A DNA stretch of 64,000 bases from Anthoceros angustus (Eukaryota > Streptophyta > Anthocerotopsida > Anthocerotales > Anthocerotaceae). The DNA lies in the NCBI GenBank assembly GCA_010909165.1, contig MU008157.1, positions 434,001-498,000 on the forward strand, written 5' to 3'. Below are positions 1 to 10,189 of the stretch, in pieces (position 1 is the first letter of the stretch; each line of letters begins with the position of its first letter). The notes beneath the pieces are model-generated. The model was given only the letters and a program-made list of their open reading frames with translations, did no database searches and was not told where the DNA came from. The position numbers were made by a program, and so were the translations under genes.

Positions 1-480
1 TCCTTTCTCCGTGCTTGGGACTTTTCTTGCAGATCCACTTACCATGTGGCTGCTTAGTTTACAACTAGTACCTGGAGGACCGCAATGCTCAACAACATCT
101 GTTATTGGAGCGAATCAGCGCCTAAGTCTGCACCAAGTTTCCACCACAATAGGACAATGGTCTTTTCTACTAATGTATTTAGGTATAAATGGTCCTTGAG
201 TTTCGATATATTTACATTAAGAACTTCTCGATATGGCCTTGGATCCTGAGATTTTTTCGTAAACTTAAAAAGACCACTATATATGTGTGTATCCTTAGGC
301 ACTACTTATTAAGACAAAGTACAAGTGACTACATGAGCTTGAATTTTTGAGATTTTCACTAATTCTTAAAACAATCACTATTATGTGTATGCATCATTAG
401 GCATTACTTTTAATTAAGGGACAAGTGACTCTGCCCATTGGTCTTGGCTAGAATTCCTTCTCACTCCATTTTTAGTGCGT
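1..480. other. No recognisable gene
   Basis: AT-rich sequence without a convincing reading frame on either strand. Short open frames here have no recognisable motif. I see nothing else to report before the minisatellite begins. Confidence 0.6.
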
Positions 481-483
481 GAA

Positions 484-1090
484 ACCTGTAGCAAGATGGT
501 GTAGCCCGAGAGCAAACAGCCAAACACAGATGGTGTAGCCCGAGAGCAAACAGCCAAACACAGATGGTGTAGCCCGAGAGCAAACAGCCAAACACAGATG
601 GTGTAGGCAGAGCAACCATACACGGATGGTGTGGCCGAGCAAACAGCCATACACGATGGTGTGGCGAGAGCAAAAACCACAGAGATGGTGTGGCAGAGCA
701 ACCATACAGATGGTGTGGCGAGCAAACAGCCATACATGATGGTGTAGCCCGAGAGCAAACACCATCTCTATAATTTGCTCTCCGAGCAAACACCATCTCG
801 TTCTATGGCCGCTCTCCGAGCAAACACCATCTCGTTCTATGTTTGCTCTCAGCAAACACCATCTGTTCTATGGGTTTGCTCTCGAGAGCAACACACCATC
901 TCGTTCTATGGCTGTTTGCTCTCGAGAGCAAACACCATCTCGTTTTATGGTCGTTTGCTCTCCGAGCAAACACCATCTCTGTTTTATGGTGCTTGCTCTC
1001 AAGAGCAAACACCATCTCTGTTCTATGGCTGTTTGCTCTCGAAGAGCAAACAGCCATAGAACAGAGATGGTGTAGCCCGAGAGCAAACAG
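484..1090. repeat. 34-bp minisatellite that inverts halfway
   Basis: From about 484 to 770 a unit of about 34 bp (core GATGGTGTAGCCCGAGAGCA) repeats in one direction, with shortened copies toward the right. From about 770 to 1045 the same motif runs in the opposite orientation (AGCAAACACCATCTC...), then turns back at about 1045-1085. The turn points carry near-perfect dyads; 914-933 reads GTTTGCTCTCGAGAGCAAAC, a perfect 20-bp palindrome. The array leaves accidental open frames on both strands that are not taken to be genes. Confidence 0.9.
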
Positions 1091-1199
1091 AGAAGCTGGA
1101 GAAGCCTTGGAAAGTGAAGAGTGCAACTATAAATGGTGTAGCGTGCACGCGCTTTCTGTGTAGCGTGTAGAGGCATAAAGCAAAAAACCATACTTGGTT

Positions 1200-1660
1200 T
1201 TTTATGTAGTGTGCACAGGCAAATAGTATGGTTTTTTATGTAGCGTGCACAGGCAGATAGCAAAGAACCATACATGGCCTTGCTTACACATAGCTTTGCC
1301 CAAGAACCATACATGGCCTTGCTTATACACAGCTTTGCCCAAGAACCATACATGGCCTTGCTTATACACAGCTTTGCCCAAGAACCATACATGGCCTTGC
1401 TTATACACAGCTTTGCCCAAGAACCATATATGGCCTTGCTTATATACAGCTTTGCCCAAGAACCATACATGGCCTTGCTTATACACAGCTTTGCCCAAGA
1501 ACCATACATGGCCTTGCTTATACACAACTTTGCCCCTCAGTAAGGTACAAGGGAGAATGAAAGAAAGCAAAGAACCATACATGGTTTTGCCCCTCAATAA
1601 GGTACAAAAGCACATGGAAGAAAAGTTAAAAACCATATATGGCCTTGCCTCTCAATAGGA
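1200..1660. repeat. 39-bp minisatellite
   Basis: Seven or so near-identical 39-bp units (ACCATACATGGCCTTGCTTA...) lie between about 1263 and 1545, with degenerate monomers on both sides (for example near 1195-1260 and 1570-1650). The period is a multiple of three, so several frames stay open and show a 13-residue periodic peptide. I regard these as non-coding by-products of the period. The motif differs from the array at 484-1090, although the two are only about 100 bp apart. Confidence 0.9.
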
Positions 1661-2713
1661 TACAAGGGCACGTGAAAGGTTTAGTCAAATTGAACCTCTT
1701 CGGGCTATAGCCTAAAGAAACAACAAAAAAGAGACCCAACTAAAATCTTCCAAAGAACAGAGATGCCTTGCCCCTCATTCAATAGGGCACAAAGGTATAT
1801 GAAAGGCTTAGCGAAATTGCAACCCTATAGCAAAACAAGGGGCGAAGTGAATCTCCTCTACTCACTCTAGTGCAAGCATGAGGGAAGAGCGCGTAGCCCA
1901 CAAGGAGGGAAGAACGCGTGGCCCACACTTTATGTTTTGTTAATAGTTAAATGAACAAATAGTTCTTAGTATAAGACGTCAAAGGTGATCACCATGTTAT
2001 AGGTTATCGAAATAGGTAAAAGGCATATAGATTAAATTATTAAGTTATTTTTATTGATTCATATTTATATTGGTATTTATAAAAATTATCTAGAAATAAA
2101 TTCATTTTTTACTTTAATAAATACCTAATATTATCTCGTATCAAATTGTAAATGTAATGTATACTCTTTTGGGTATACAGCCGCTGATTTGCTGTATACA
2201 GGGAAGCAAGAAGAAAATATATTTTAGTCCACTCAAACAATAGCGTGAAGCGGGCTAGGCCTAAATAGAGATAGGTTCCGCACGGTGGGACTCCTTCCCA
2301 CCGAGTTTCAACGTCAAATCGGACACGGAGGTTGCCGGGAAAACTAGCCCCCATTTCCAAGCACGCACCGTCACCGGGGCCGTTCACCGGTGGGTATGCC
2401 GCCAAGCAGGTCGGGTGATGGAACGCGGCTAGGCATTTATTGGGAAAGCAGTCGACATTGGCATAGGCATTCGCACTGGCACTGATGAGAGCAATTGCAA
2501 GCAAGCGACAGTGAGTGGGACTTGGAAATCGGATTGCGACTACAATTCAGGATCGCCAGAGAGAGAGTTGAATGTGGGGCCTCACACCCCTTCACGAGGA
2601 GTCACACCTCCTCACCAACATACCTCACGATGTATAATGCTGATTTGCAGCCTTCTCTTTGATAACAATTCTTCCTTCTTCTGCACTCGACCTTCTGCAT
2701 ATACTGTGTACAG
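1661..2713. other. Intergenic, unassigned minus-strand open frame
   Basis: Mostly AT-rich up to 2160. On the minus strand about 2504-2109 is an open frame of about 130 codons, Cys-rich at its start, but it has no ATG: the frame opens from an upstream TGA through a TTGTAG acceptor-like site. It could be an internal exon of an unknown gene or chance. No family is recognised. Confidence 0.3.
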
Positions 2714-3256
2714 GACATCACATTCCAAAGGGCTGGAACCTTGTGCTCGATGTCCATAACTTGCACCACAGCCCGGAACTGTTTTCGGATCCACACACCT
2801 TCGACCCATCTCGCTTCGATGTAGGTGCTCACCTCCCAGCCTACAGACATCATCTGCACCTCCGTGCAGCTCTCCTTCTTCCCCATGTTAGCACCTGGCC
2901 CTCGAGGATATACGTCAAGTGTGGTGCTTAACAGGAGGCACCAAAGAACTTCACCGTCATGCCGTTCGGCACGGGCCCCAGAGTGTGTCTCGGTAAAGAT
3001 CTGGCCATCGTGGAGATGAAAGTCTTCCTTCACTACCTCAGCAACCAATTCAGGTGGGCTGGTTACTGTCTTGGAACCTGCGTAATAGTGTTCCTCCGGT
3101 TTCTGTTTCACCCAACAATTCTCATGATCAGCTTCTCCGTGTCTGTGTTTGTGTTACAGCTGGCCCGTCACCGAGCCCGACACGGGCAGGGACTGGTCAG
3201 GCCTTCCATGCCCCAACAACGGCGCCCCCATTCAGATTGACGCCGTCCTTAGATGA
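2714..3256 (+). pseudogene. Cytochrome P450, 3' terminal three exons only
   Basis: Three exons with GT-AG borders, 2714-2820, 2935-3053 and 3160-3256, join in frame and end at a TGA. Exon one carries the HIPKGWNL stretch and the PxxFDPSRF motif of the meander. Exon two carries the heme-binding loop FGTGPRVCLGKDLA with the axial cysteine. Exon three ends WPVTEPDTG...IDAVLR. A normal P450 is about 500 residues; only about the last 110 are present. I find no I-helix, ExxR exon or membrane anchor upstream to the window start. The visible coding part is intact, so truncation is recent or the 5' exons were displaced. The loop and PKGW segment resemble the CYP85 clan (inference). It would not give a working enzyme as it stands. 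Confidence 0.75.
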
Positions 3257-3277
3257 TAAAGCTAGCCAGTCGGCAAG

Positions 3278-3439
3278 TTTTCTTCCTCCAACGGCAAAAC
3301 CCTCTTTGAGCGGACCTTGAAGAAAAGCGACCTGTTCGTGTTCCTGAGGGACCTTTTACACTTTCACAAGAATGTGGGCAACGGGCTTAATGCTATAGGA
3401 TGTCGATATACCCCATACTGGGTGAGGAGATTTGATTGA
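3278..3439 (+). pseudogene. Germin-like (cupin) fragment
   Basis: A 53-codon frame reads NGKTLFERTLKKSDLFVF followed by LRDLLHFHKNVGNG. This matches the part of germin-like proteins around the GDVFVFPRGLxHFQ.NVGN segment, including the second cupin histidine. The Gly-Asp and Pro-Arg-Gly of the canonical motif are replaced (SD, LRD) and the frame stops soon after NVGN, before the usual C-terminus. It starts only 22 bp after the P450 stop. I read it as a decayed scrap of an extracellular cupin gene; there is no start codon or signal peptide. Confidence 0.5.
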
Positions 3440-4980
3440 CACGAATTGAGAGTATATAATAGAGCCCTTGGTCGGCATGTTTCATCTTTGCGCTTGGGGC
3501 AATGACGCAGTTCGTGAGGTAATACCGAGACGCGTCAATTGCTGGTTGAAAACTTTTTCCAACCCCCCTTAGCGGCCTGAAAGGGCCACTAAGAATTTCT
3601 GGCAGGTTCGCTTCCGAGCTGAACCTAACATATCAAACTCAAAACGGATGGAACTTTGATCGGACCCAGTGTGGGACAGCCAGGCCCGATCTCGGACAGC
3701 CAAACACCAGGGGTGAAGGACCTCAGACTGCACAGTTTGTGAGGTGCCATTGAATGGTGAAGGATCAGACTGCGCAGTATGTGTGAAAATCCTGATCGGT
3801 ACGCGCACCTATGAACTCCTCGTCACCAATTGAGGTTGACCCCGCTCTGTAAGCTTCCAGTATGGAGACTGACGCTGGCAGAAAGGAATCTTGCAGTGGC
3901 AGTACCATGCCACGAAAGGAACACATCCTGCCTGATCGATCCTGCCTGATTTCCTATATTGCAATCGCTGGGCGCCCCTCCCCTGTAGACATCGAAAAAG
4001 CAGACGAGAACGACTATCTGCCCTGGCCAAACAGAACAAGCATTCCTAAGGGGCTGCCCAAGCGCGAGGTCCTCCCAAGTATTCCTGGGTCCCAAATATT
4101 CCTAAGGGGCTCTCCAATCTACTGCGCTGCTTTTTCTTAGGGGGTGGCTAACGGTAGTCCGAGGGCATGGGTCGAATCTCCAGGAGGAGGTACTCCCTTA
4201 TCCGGATGTGATGGAGGGCATCTCGCCATCGTCCTGTGAAGAACTTTCTGGCCTTATCGATTAGCGAATGGCTGATCCAATTCGCAATCGAAGACTACAA
4301 GGGATCCGGAAGCAACTGCGTGGGCTGAACAGGAAACATCTGACCGCCTTCCCCATGGACCATCACTTGAAGGTCAAATTCCAGCAGTGACGTGGGCTGC
4401 ACTCCTACATCTAGGACACTTGAGGGTACCATACAGAGGGTACCATACAGACACTGTAGCTGCTCGAAAGGGCTGAAAGCAAATTCAGTGAAGCATGCAA
4501 GCGCGCAATGCGAGAAAAAAACCCCATCGAACCTCGGAATGGAGTCTGATTCCACGTCCATGTCTCGAAGAGATGCACCTTTTCCCCCACCAAGCGTCGA
4601 AGCTGTTCATGAAACCGTGCTCAAGCTGCAGTGCCGCCCCCGAGATGGCCTGCACAGGCCTGCTGATCGCCAGATAAGAGAGGTCCGCTAGTGCACGCCG
4701 AATATCAACCTGATGCTGGAAAAGTCTTGCAGAAGGCTGCACAATCTTCGGGAGAGAAGTGGCTTCGGACATGGACTTGCATCCTTGCTCACATGTACTT
4801 CGTAGCATGCACTTGCATCCTTTCTCATGCATGTATTTCACGACACCAAAAAGTAGACTACGTAGCTGGGGGGAAAGTCTGCCTTGCCTGTATCGTATTG
4901 TTAGCGATTCTGAAGCTCCATCAGGCAAACCTCCTCCCTCTTCAGGAACCAGGAAGGATGAAGTCCAAAACAAGAGCTAA
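3440..4980. other. No recognisable gene
   Basis: Short open frames occur on both strands but none carries a known motif, and none dominates. A 15-bp direct repeat (GGGTACCATACAGA...) lies near 4433-4455, and two similar stretches ending TTGCATCCTT follow near 4770-4830. Possibly decayed coding or repeat sequence; nothing firm. Confidence 0.5.
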
Positions 4981-5180
4981 TGGACACACAACGTGATTAT
5001 TAAGCATCCTGCGCTTGGATCGGTACTTAGATGGGGTGCCTAAAGGGAATGATGGGGTGCCTAAAGGGAATGATGCTATTACCTTTGGCATACCATGGTA
5101 CAAGTTGTTTAAGTATCAAGTCCCATGATAGAAATCCGTCCTTAGTGGACTTAAATAAAATTCTTCTTCTTCTTCTTCGT
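4981..5180 (+). repeat. 5S-rRNA-like short interspersed repeat, copy 1
   Basis: The left part (about 4995-5045) resembles the 3' half of plant 5S rRNA: TTAAGC, then GCTTGG, GGTACTTAGATGGGGTGCC and GGGAA in the same order as the 5S TTAAGCG..GCTTGG..AGTACTAGGATGGGTGACC..GGGAA. This includes the box C part of the internal Pol III promoter. The unit GATGGGGTGCCTAAAGGGAA is duplicated. The right part ends in ACTTAAATAAAATTC and a (TTC)n tail, a SINE-like end. Related copies lie at 11386-11850 and 56383-56457. A 5S-headed SINE or a fragment of a Cassandra-type TRIM are the two readings. Confidence 0.6.
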
Positions 5181-6048
5181 TATATCTCGGGGAAAGGAAA
5201 GTAACCTGAGCGGCAGGTAAACCGAAGTTCCCTGCTGTCGAGGTTTCTTCTGATGTTGCGTCTTACGAGCACGGGCAGCTGAAATATGGCAATCTGTCGT
5301 GGTGCTCGCAATGGCGGTGGCAGTGCCTGCCAGTCATCATCCCCGCCGCTGTGTTAGCTCTTTAGGGTTTCTGTCCTATGAGCGGCAAACCTAGAGGGAG
5401 GTATCCCGAACGACAGTACTTCAGCAGCTTTCTCAATCTCACGCTCGCTGCGGGCTGCATCCTCAGGGTTGAAAGGAAGCACTGGATCCGCCTTGCTTAC
5501 GCATTACACCTTGCGCACCAGAATCTCAACCTGCCAGCAAAAGCAAAACGTTCAGAAACGCAGGCACTAAGCATCGGAATTTCGTCCCTCACTCGATCCA
5601 CACCGCCACGGCACTGCAAGGCACATCAAACAATTTCCTCTCTCCTCGTCCCTCTTTCCTTCGCCCTGCGACGCCGCGACCGGAAGCCATTAGGGAACTC
5701 GAGTTCCCGTCCCCTGCTGCCGCGGCGAAGACCCGGCAATATTCTCGCCCTGGGTTTGAATTCGCAGGTGCCCCTGTTCCGGGCGTGCCGCGCGGCCGGG
5801 TGGTCTCTGCCGATAGCGCGGGCAAGTGGCGCTTCCGAAGAAAAAAATGAAGCCAGCACTTTCCGCTAGGGTTTTCGAGGTCTTCTGAGGTCGAGGGTTG
5901 AGACATATTGCCTTACCAGCGAGAATTGTGGTCAGACAAGGGTGTACCAAGGGGAGGAGTTCAAGGAGTTCGAAAACTTGAAGAATCCTCAGTGCAACAA
6001 AAGGCTCAGCAGGTCTGGTCTGACTCTATGTCCGCGAGGTTTCTCCAC
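5181..6048. other. Intergenic region downstream of the PDI gene
   Basis: A GC-rich stretch at 5370-5880 holds overlapping open frames on both strands, none with a recognised motif. The plus frame ending at about 5850 closes with a basic tail (WRFRRKK), which might be the end of a decayed gene. The right end, near 6048, would hold the 3' UTR of the minus-strand PDI gene. Confidence 0.4.
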
Positions 6049-8322
6049 CTATTGATCCTTCACAAATGAAGCTAAGATGTTCTTCTTCACAATGAACTCA
6101 TCCACCTTCAGCGGGTTGACAGCCTGCGCATGGCCATATCGTTTCACTGTCGGTAAGCTCATCGGAGAATACTGCTCGTTAGGGAGGCGAGGGAGAAGAA
6201 ATGACTCCCCAAGGACAAAGCGAAGAGAGAAAACTGACCCCTGATAGTACACGCTCAAGCCTGCTGACCTCCTTCTTTGCGTATTCGTCGCCCTTTGAGA
6301 CAATAGTCTTCAAGGCCTTGATGTACACCTTCGAGTACCTGCACCGATCTCACATAAAACATCAAGAGTGCACAGTTCGTGCGAAGGGCAGCAAAGCAAT
6401 CTGTGCCACCAACCTTGCGGCTGACCCATCCAGGGTGGAAGACGTCACTTCCGCTTTCTCGATGATGGCCTCTCTCTCCTTCGGACTAGCAGCCAAAAAT
6501 TCATCGATGAACTCTTCCAGCTCAGGAACCTTCCCGGCCTGCATTGTATGTCGAAAGTTAGGCCATGATCAATAACCAGTCGAAGGTATTACTTCTGGAC
6601 TGTCTTCAAGAGCCCTCCAGAAAGCACTTACATTTTCATTCAAACCGCCTGAAGGAGTTCGACTCGTACCCGCTTTCGTATTGACGAAAGCAACTAGGTC
6701 TTCCAGACTTCGAGCCTCCTCATAGTTCTCACCTTCTTTGTTGGCCTTGGGGAACCATTTCAGAGTTGGAAATCCACCAACATCGTATCTACAGAGACAC
6801 AAGAGAGGCGTTAAGACCTAACCTCACCCGCTTGTTCAGCGAACAGAGGAAGAAGTACCTTTCAGCTAGATCCTTGTGAGCATCAGCATCCAACTTGGCA
6901 ACTACCACATCGCTATCTCCTTTGAAAGCACTAGCTAGTTGCTCGTAAACCTGCATCACACAAAGATATGAGAATCATACTTGTTGACAGAGGAATCATA
7001 AACGCCAGACTGCAGATAGTCTAAGATGCTTACTGGAGCAAGACTTTTGCAGTGACCACACCTGAACAAGATGGCACCCAACCAAAGTGGTGGAAGCCAG
7101 TCAGTTGTTTGGCCACAGCTAATAGCTAACTTTAAATAAAAATCTTAGAAAGGATGCATCAGAATATACCAAGGTGCATAGAATTCAACCAGAACATGCT
7201 TGGATTTGTCTAAGACCACAGCATCAAAGTTGGATGGAGTCAACACGACAACATCAGAAGTTGCTGTTGCCAATTTGACAGAGGTGCCTGCACATCACCA
7301 GCAGTTCAAATTAGAAGTGAAGAGAGACCAAAGGTCGCAATCACTTAGACTCGAATACGAACCAGTTCAAAGTCCACAATACCTGCTTCCGCATTAACGA
7401 ATTCCACAAGATCCTCCACAGTTCGGCCCCCAGAGTACCTGTGCAGCACAGACAGATGTGAAAATGTCTTCAGAGAACCGAAACTATTTTCTAAGACAAA
7501 CGTCTAAAGGAGCTGATAGCTAGTGCAGAGGCTGGGAACCTACTCCTTGGGAGTCAGCGACCCCGCAGCAAACCACTTCAAGGTTGGATAACCGGAAACC
7601 CCATACTTGGTGCACACACTCTTGTGAGCGTCACAATCAACCTACAGATATCAGCCGATAAAAAACCGTAAATTGATGAAACAACGGCTGCATTTCTCGT
7701 ATCTCAAGCTCACTCCAACAAACAGTTAACCCCGCCCCAAGGTGACAAACGTAACAACACCAGTAGCTCCCTGCATAATCCGCCTGAAAGCCCCAAATAG
7801 AGACGAGCTCCATAACTCTTACCTTGGCGATCAGAACAGACTTAGTCTTCTTGAAAGCAGCCCCAAGCTTTTCATACTCGGGAGCCAACTTCTTACAGTG
7901 ACCACACCTACAGCAACGCCAGATACATCAGCAAATCCTCTTGCACGCCATCATCTCAAAAGGATGCCTACATCAAATTTCAGCCTGCTGTTCCACCATT
8001 TCCTCGAAAAACTCAAATTAGGGCAAGAGTCCGAGCTCAACATGTCAGCCCAGGGTGACAACAATCCAATTCAGTGAATCCGCCGTCCACAGTCCTAAAC
8101 AGTCCCGCCGATACCCTGAATTATGCAATCCAACCCCATCCCTGCTAGCTCATATTGACAACTCGCAGTCACTCACCAGGGTGCGAAGAACTCCACCAAC
8201 GCCCCTTTCTCCTGCCCCACCTCCTTCTCGAAGCTGTCGGGATCAAGATCCAGCACCTCTCCAGCCACGCCGATCAGCGTGGCCAGCAGCAGCAGCAACA
8301 CCAGGGATCCGGACCGCGCCAT
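6049..8322 (-). CDS. PDIL2-1: Protein disulfide isomerase, PDIL2-1/ERp38 type (11 exons)
   Basis: Exons on the minus strand are 8322-8177, 7907-7823, 7641-7544, 7438-7383, 7287-7170, 7061-7034, 6950-6859, 6788-6632, 6538-6414, 6338-6239 and 6123-6049. All introns are GT-AG and phases join cleanly to give 359 residues, the family's usual length (about 360). Residues 1-21 are a signal peptide. Two thioredoxin domains follow, each with a WCGHCK active site (Cys50/Cys53 and Cys169/Cys172) and a cis-proline loop (GYPT, GFPT). Residues from about 255 form the helical ERp29-type C-terminal domain, ending [12 protein letters not shown]. It should catalyse disulfide formation and isomerisation in the ER lumen. 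There is no KDEL-type tail; related plant PDIs of this subclass also rely on the C-terminal domain. Both active sites split at the W/C codon by phase-2 introns, a trace of internal domain duplication. Introns are short (70-269 bp). It is divergent from the BPA1-like gene. Confidence 0.93.
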
Positions 8323-8844
8323 CGGCGAGACTCGAGCAGAGAAAATGCAACTACAGAAAATGCAATCTACCCGTACCCCCCAGTTCAGTAATTCGAATTC
8401 TCACTCTTCTAATCCGAGTGCGTACCCCGCAGCTACCAGGTCACCGTAGTGGCTGCTGCTCGCGAAGCCGGCCGCCCCCTGCCGCCTAAATCAGACGGCG
8501 TTTCTGGGCACGTGGCCCTCGCCCAGAAGCCCTTCCGTCGCGGATCTTTCTTGACTTCGGTAGGACGGGAGGGCCGGTTTCCCGGTTGCCTCCGAAATTT
8601 CCCGGTTGCCTCCGAAAGCGTGTTGCTTCTCGTTTCGTTTAGGGCTGTGTCCAGATGTTACTGGATCTGCCTGGGAGCACATTTGTTCCCGCGCTGAAGA
8701 GCTTGTGAGCGTAGGATCATCCAGCTGTCGCGGCCTTGTGTCTGAGCTGCTTTTGGGTTTGTGTGTCGAGGGCGTGGCGCAGTGTGGTGTGTGATCTTGC
8801 CATCCAGCTCTTTTGTTCTGTTCCCGCGCTCGTCTGATCGAGCC
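8323..8844. promoter_or_regulatory. Shared 522-bp intergenic region of divergent PDI and BPA1-like genes
   Basis: The only sequence between the two start codons (8322 minus, 8845 plus). It must contain both 5' UTRs and probably both core promoters. A GC-rich stretch lies around 8450-8620, with a direct repeat TTTCCCGGTTGCCTCCGAAA near 8578-8620. No clear TATA box is seen toward either gene. Confidence 0.55.
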
Positions 8845-10189
8845 ATGTCGGTGAGTTGCGACTTGTGTTCGATCTGATGTGTTCCTGACGAAACTGCGCA
8901 AGGATGGCCGCAATTCTGATTTTCTTGCGTCTATGTGGCTGTCTGTTGCTCAGCAAGCTCAAGGGAGTATTGTACGGGTGAGCAATGTCTCACCTAGAGC
9001 AACTGAGAGTGACATCATGGATTTCTTTTCCTTCTCCGGAGAGATCCAGAACATCGAGCTTCGGAGGTTCGTGGGCCGGGGCCTTGCAATTGGCTTGCAG
9101 TCCGTTGTTTGGGGCCTTGTCTTGCTCCGTCTTATGGGAGTATCGTGCGGTTGCGGGTTTGCAGGGACGGTGAGAACTCGCAGGTCGCGTTTGTGACATT
9201 TAAGGAGGTTGGGGCTTTGGATACTGCGCTTCTCCTCTCTGTAAGGACGCGATCATGTTACTGTCGTTGTCGGATTTTTAGTGCATTCAGGTGGCCTTAG
9301 GTGACCCTGGTTGGTTCTGAAAGCTGGTGGGTGATGTTCGCCGGGTCAGGGAGCAACTATTGTCGACCAGGCGGTGAACATCGATGTGGCTGCTGACGAC
9401 GAGTTCGTTTCTCCTCGCGCTGACGGGTCTGATTCCACGGTGTGTTATCGTTGACCTCTTTCTTGTGGTCGGGAGGGATTTCCTGCTTCCCAACGAATTA
9501 TGTGTTCTCATCCGCTTTTTCTGTGTTTGAACCAGCCGCATAACCTCACGAAGGCGGAAGAGGTGATTGCATCTATGCTGGCAAGGGGGTTTGTTGTCGG
9601 CAAGGATGCCATGTCCAAGGCAAAAGCCTTTGATGACAAGCACAAACTGACAGCCAGTGCCTCGGCCACAGTGTCGAATCTGGACAAGAAGATAGGGCTC
9701 ACGCAGAAGCTGAATGCTGGCACGACGGCCGTGAATGAGAGAGTGAGAGCTGTGGACCAGAAGTTTCAGGTGTCAGAAAAGACGAGAACTGTGTTTGCAG
9801 CGGCTGAGCAGAAGGTTAACAGCGCAGGCTCTGCCTTGATGAGGAACAGGTACGTGTTGACAGGTGCTTCATGGGTGACGGGGGCTTTCAGCAGGGTGCA
9901 GAAGGCTGCAGTGGATGTGGGCCAGAAAACAAAGGAAAAAGTCCTTCAAACACAGGGGCCAAAGGCTGCCGACACGGAGGACGGAGAGGACAGATACAGC
10001 AGCCCTGCAGGCAACGAGTACTCCCAGTTTCAGGCAGTGCAGCAGCAAAACTTAACTCCACCAGCAGCTGTTTCCTTGAGCGCGGCAGCAGAGTCTGGGC
10101 CAGTGAGGTACCCTAATATTTATGATCCGCCTGTTCGGGGAGCTTCTGTAAAGTCAGGCCCTCCTCCAGCCCAAGGATTGATTCTTTGA
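8845..10189 (+). CDS. BPA1: BPA1-type RRM protein (binding partner of ACD11-like), 5 exons
   Basis: Exons are 8845-8850, 8954-9066, 9165-9240, 9350-9439 and 9536-10189, giving 312 residues. The first exon is only ATG TCG, followed by a GTGAGT donor. Residues of about 5-75 form an RNA-recognition-motif fold: VRVSNVSP (RNP2 position), then DIMDFFSFSGEI, then QVAFVTFK (RNP1 position), which lacks the aromatic pattern of a strong RNA binder, as in the BPA1 family. The C-terminal half (P.NLTKAEEVIASMLARGFVVGKDA onward) is a long helical region typical of these proteins. In Arabidopsis, BPA1 and its paralogues bind the sphingolipid-transfer protein ACD11 and influence cell death; that role is family knowledge, not visible here. 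The tail (from about residue 225) is acidic and Pro/Gln-rich. The tiny first exon is conserved practice in such genes but was chosen here from splice signals only. Confidence 0.88.

Noticed and set aside
484-770. CRISPR-like repeat-spacer pattern
   Set aside because: Units are contiguous without unique spacers, and the genome is eukaryotic.
472-1527. Several overlapping open frames of more than 100 codons across the first two minisatellites
   Set aside because: They follow repeat periods, occur on both strands and lack any non-repeat domain.
4995-5045. Possible functional 5S rRNA gene
   Set aside because: Only the 3' half is similar, box A and the 5' half are missing, and the units carry a repeat-type 3' tail.
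5378-5869. 163-codon plus-strand frame downstream of PDI
   Set aside because: Overlaps equally open minus frames in GC-rich DNA, has no motif and no splice-consistent extension.
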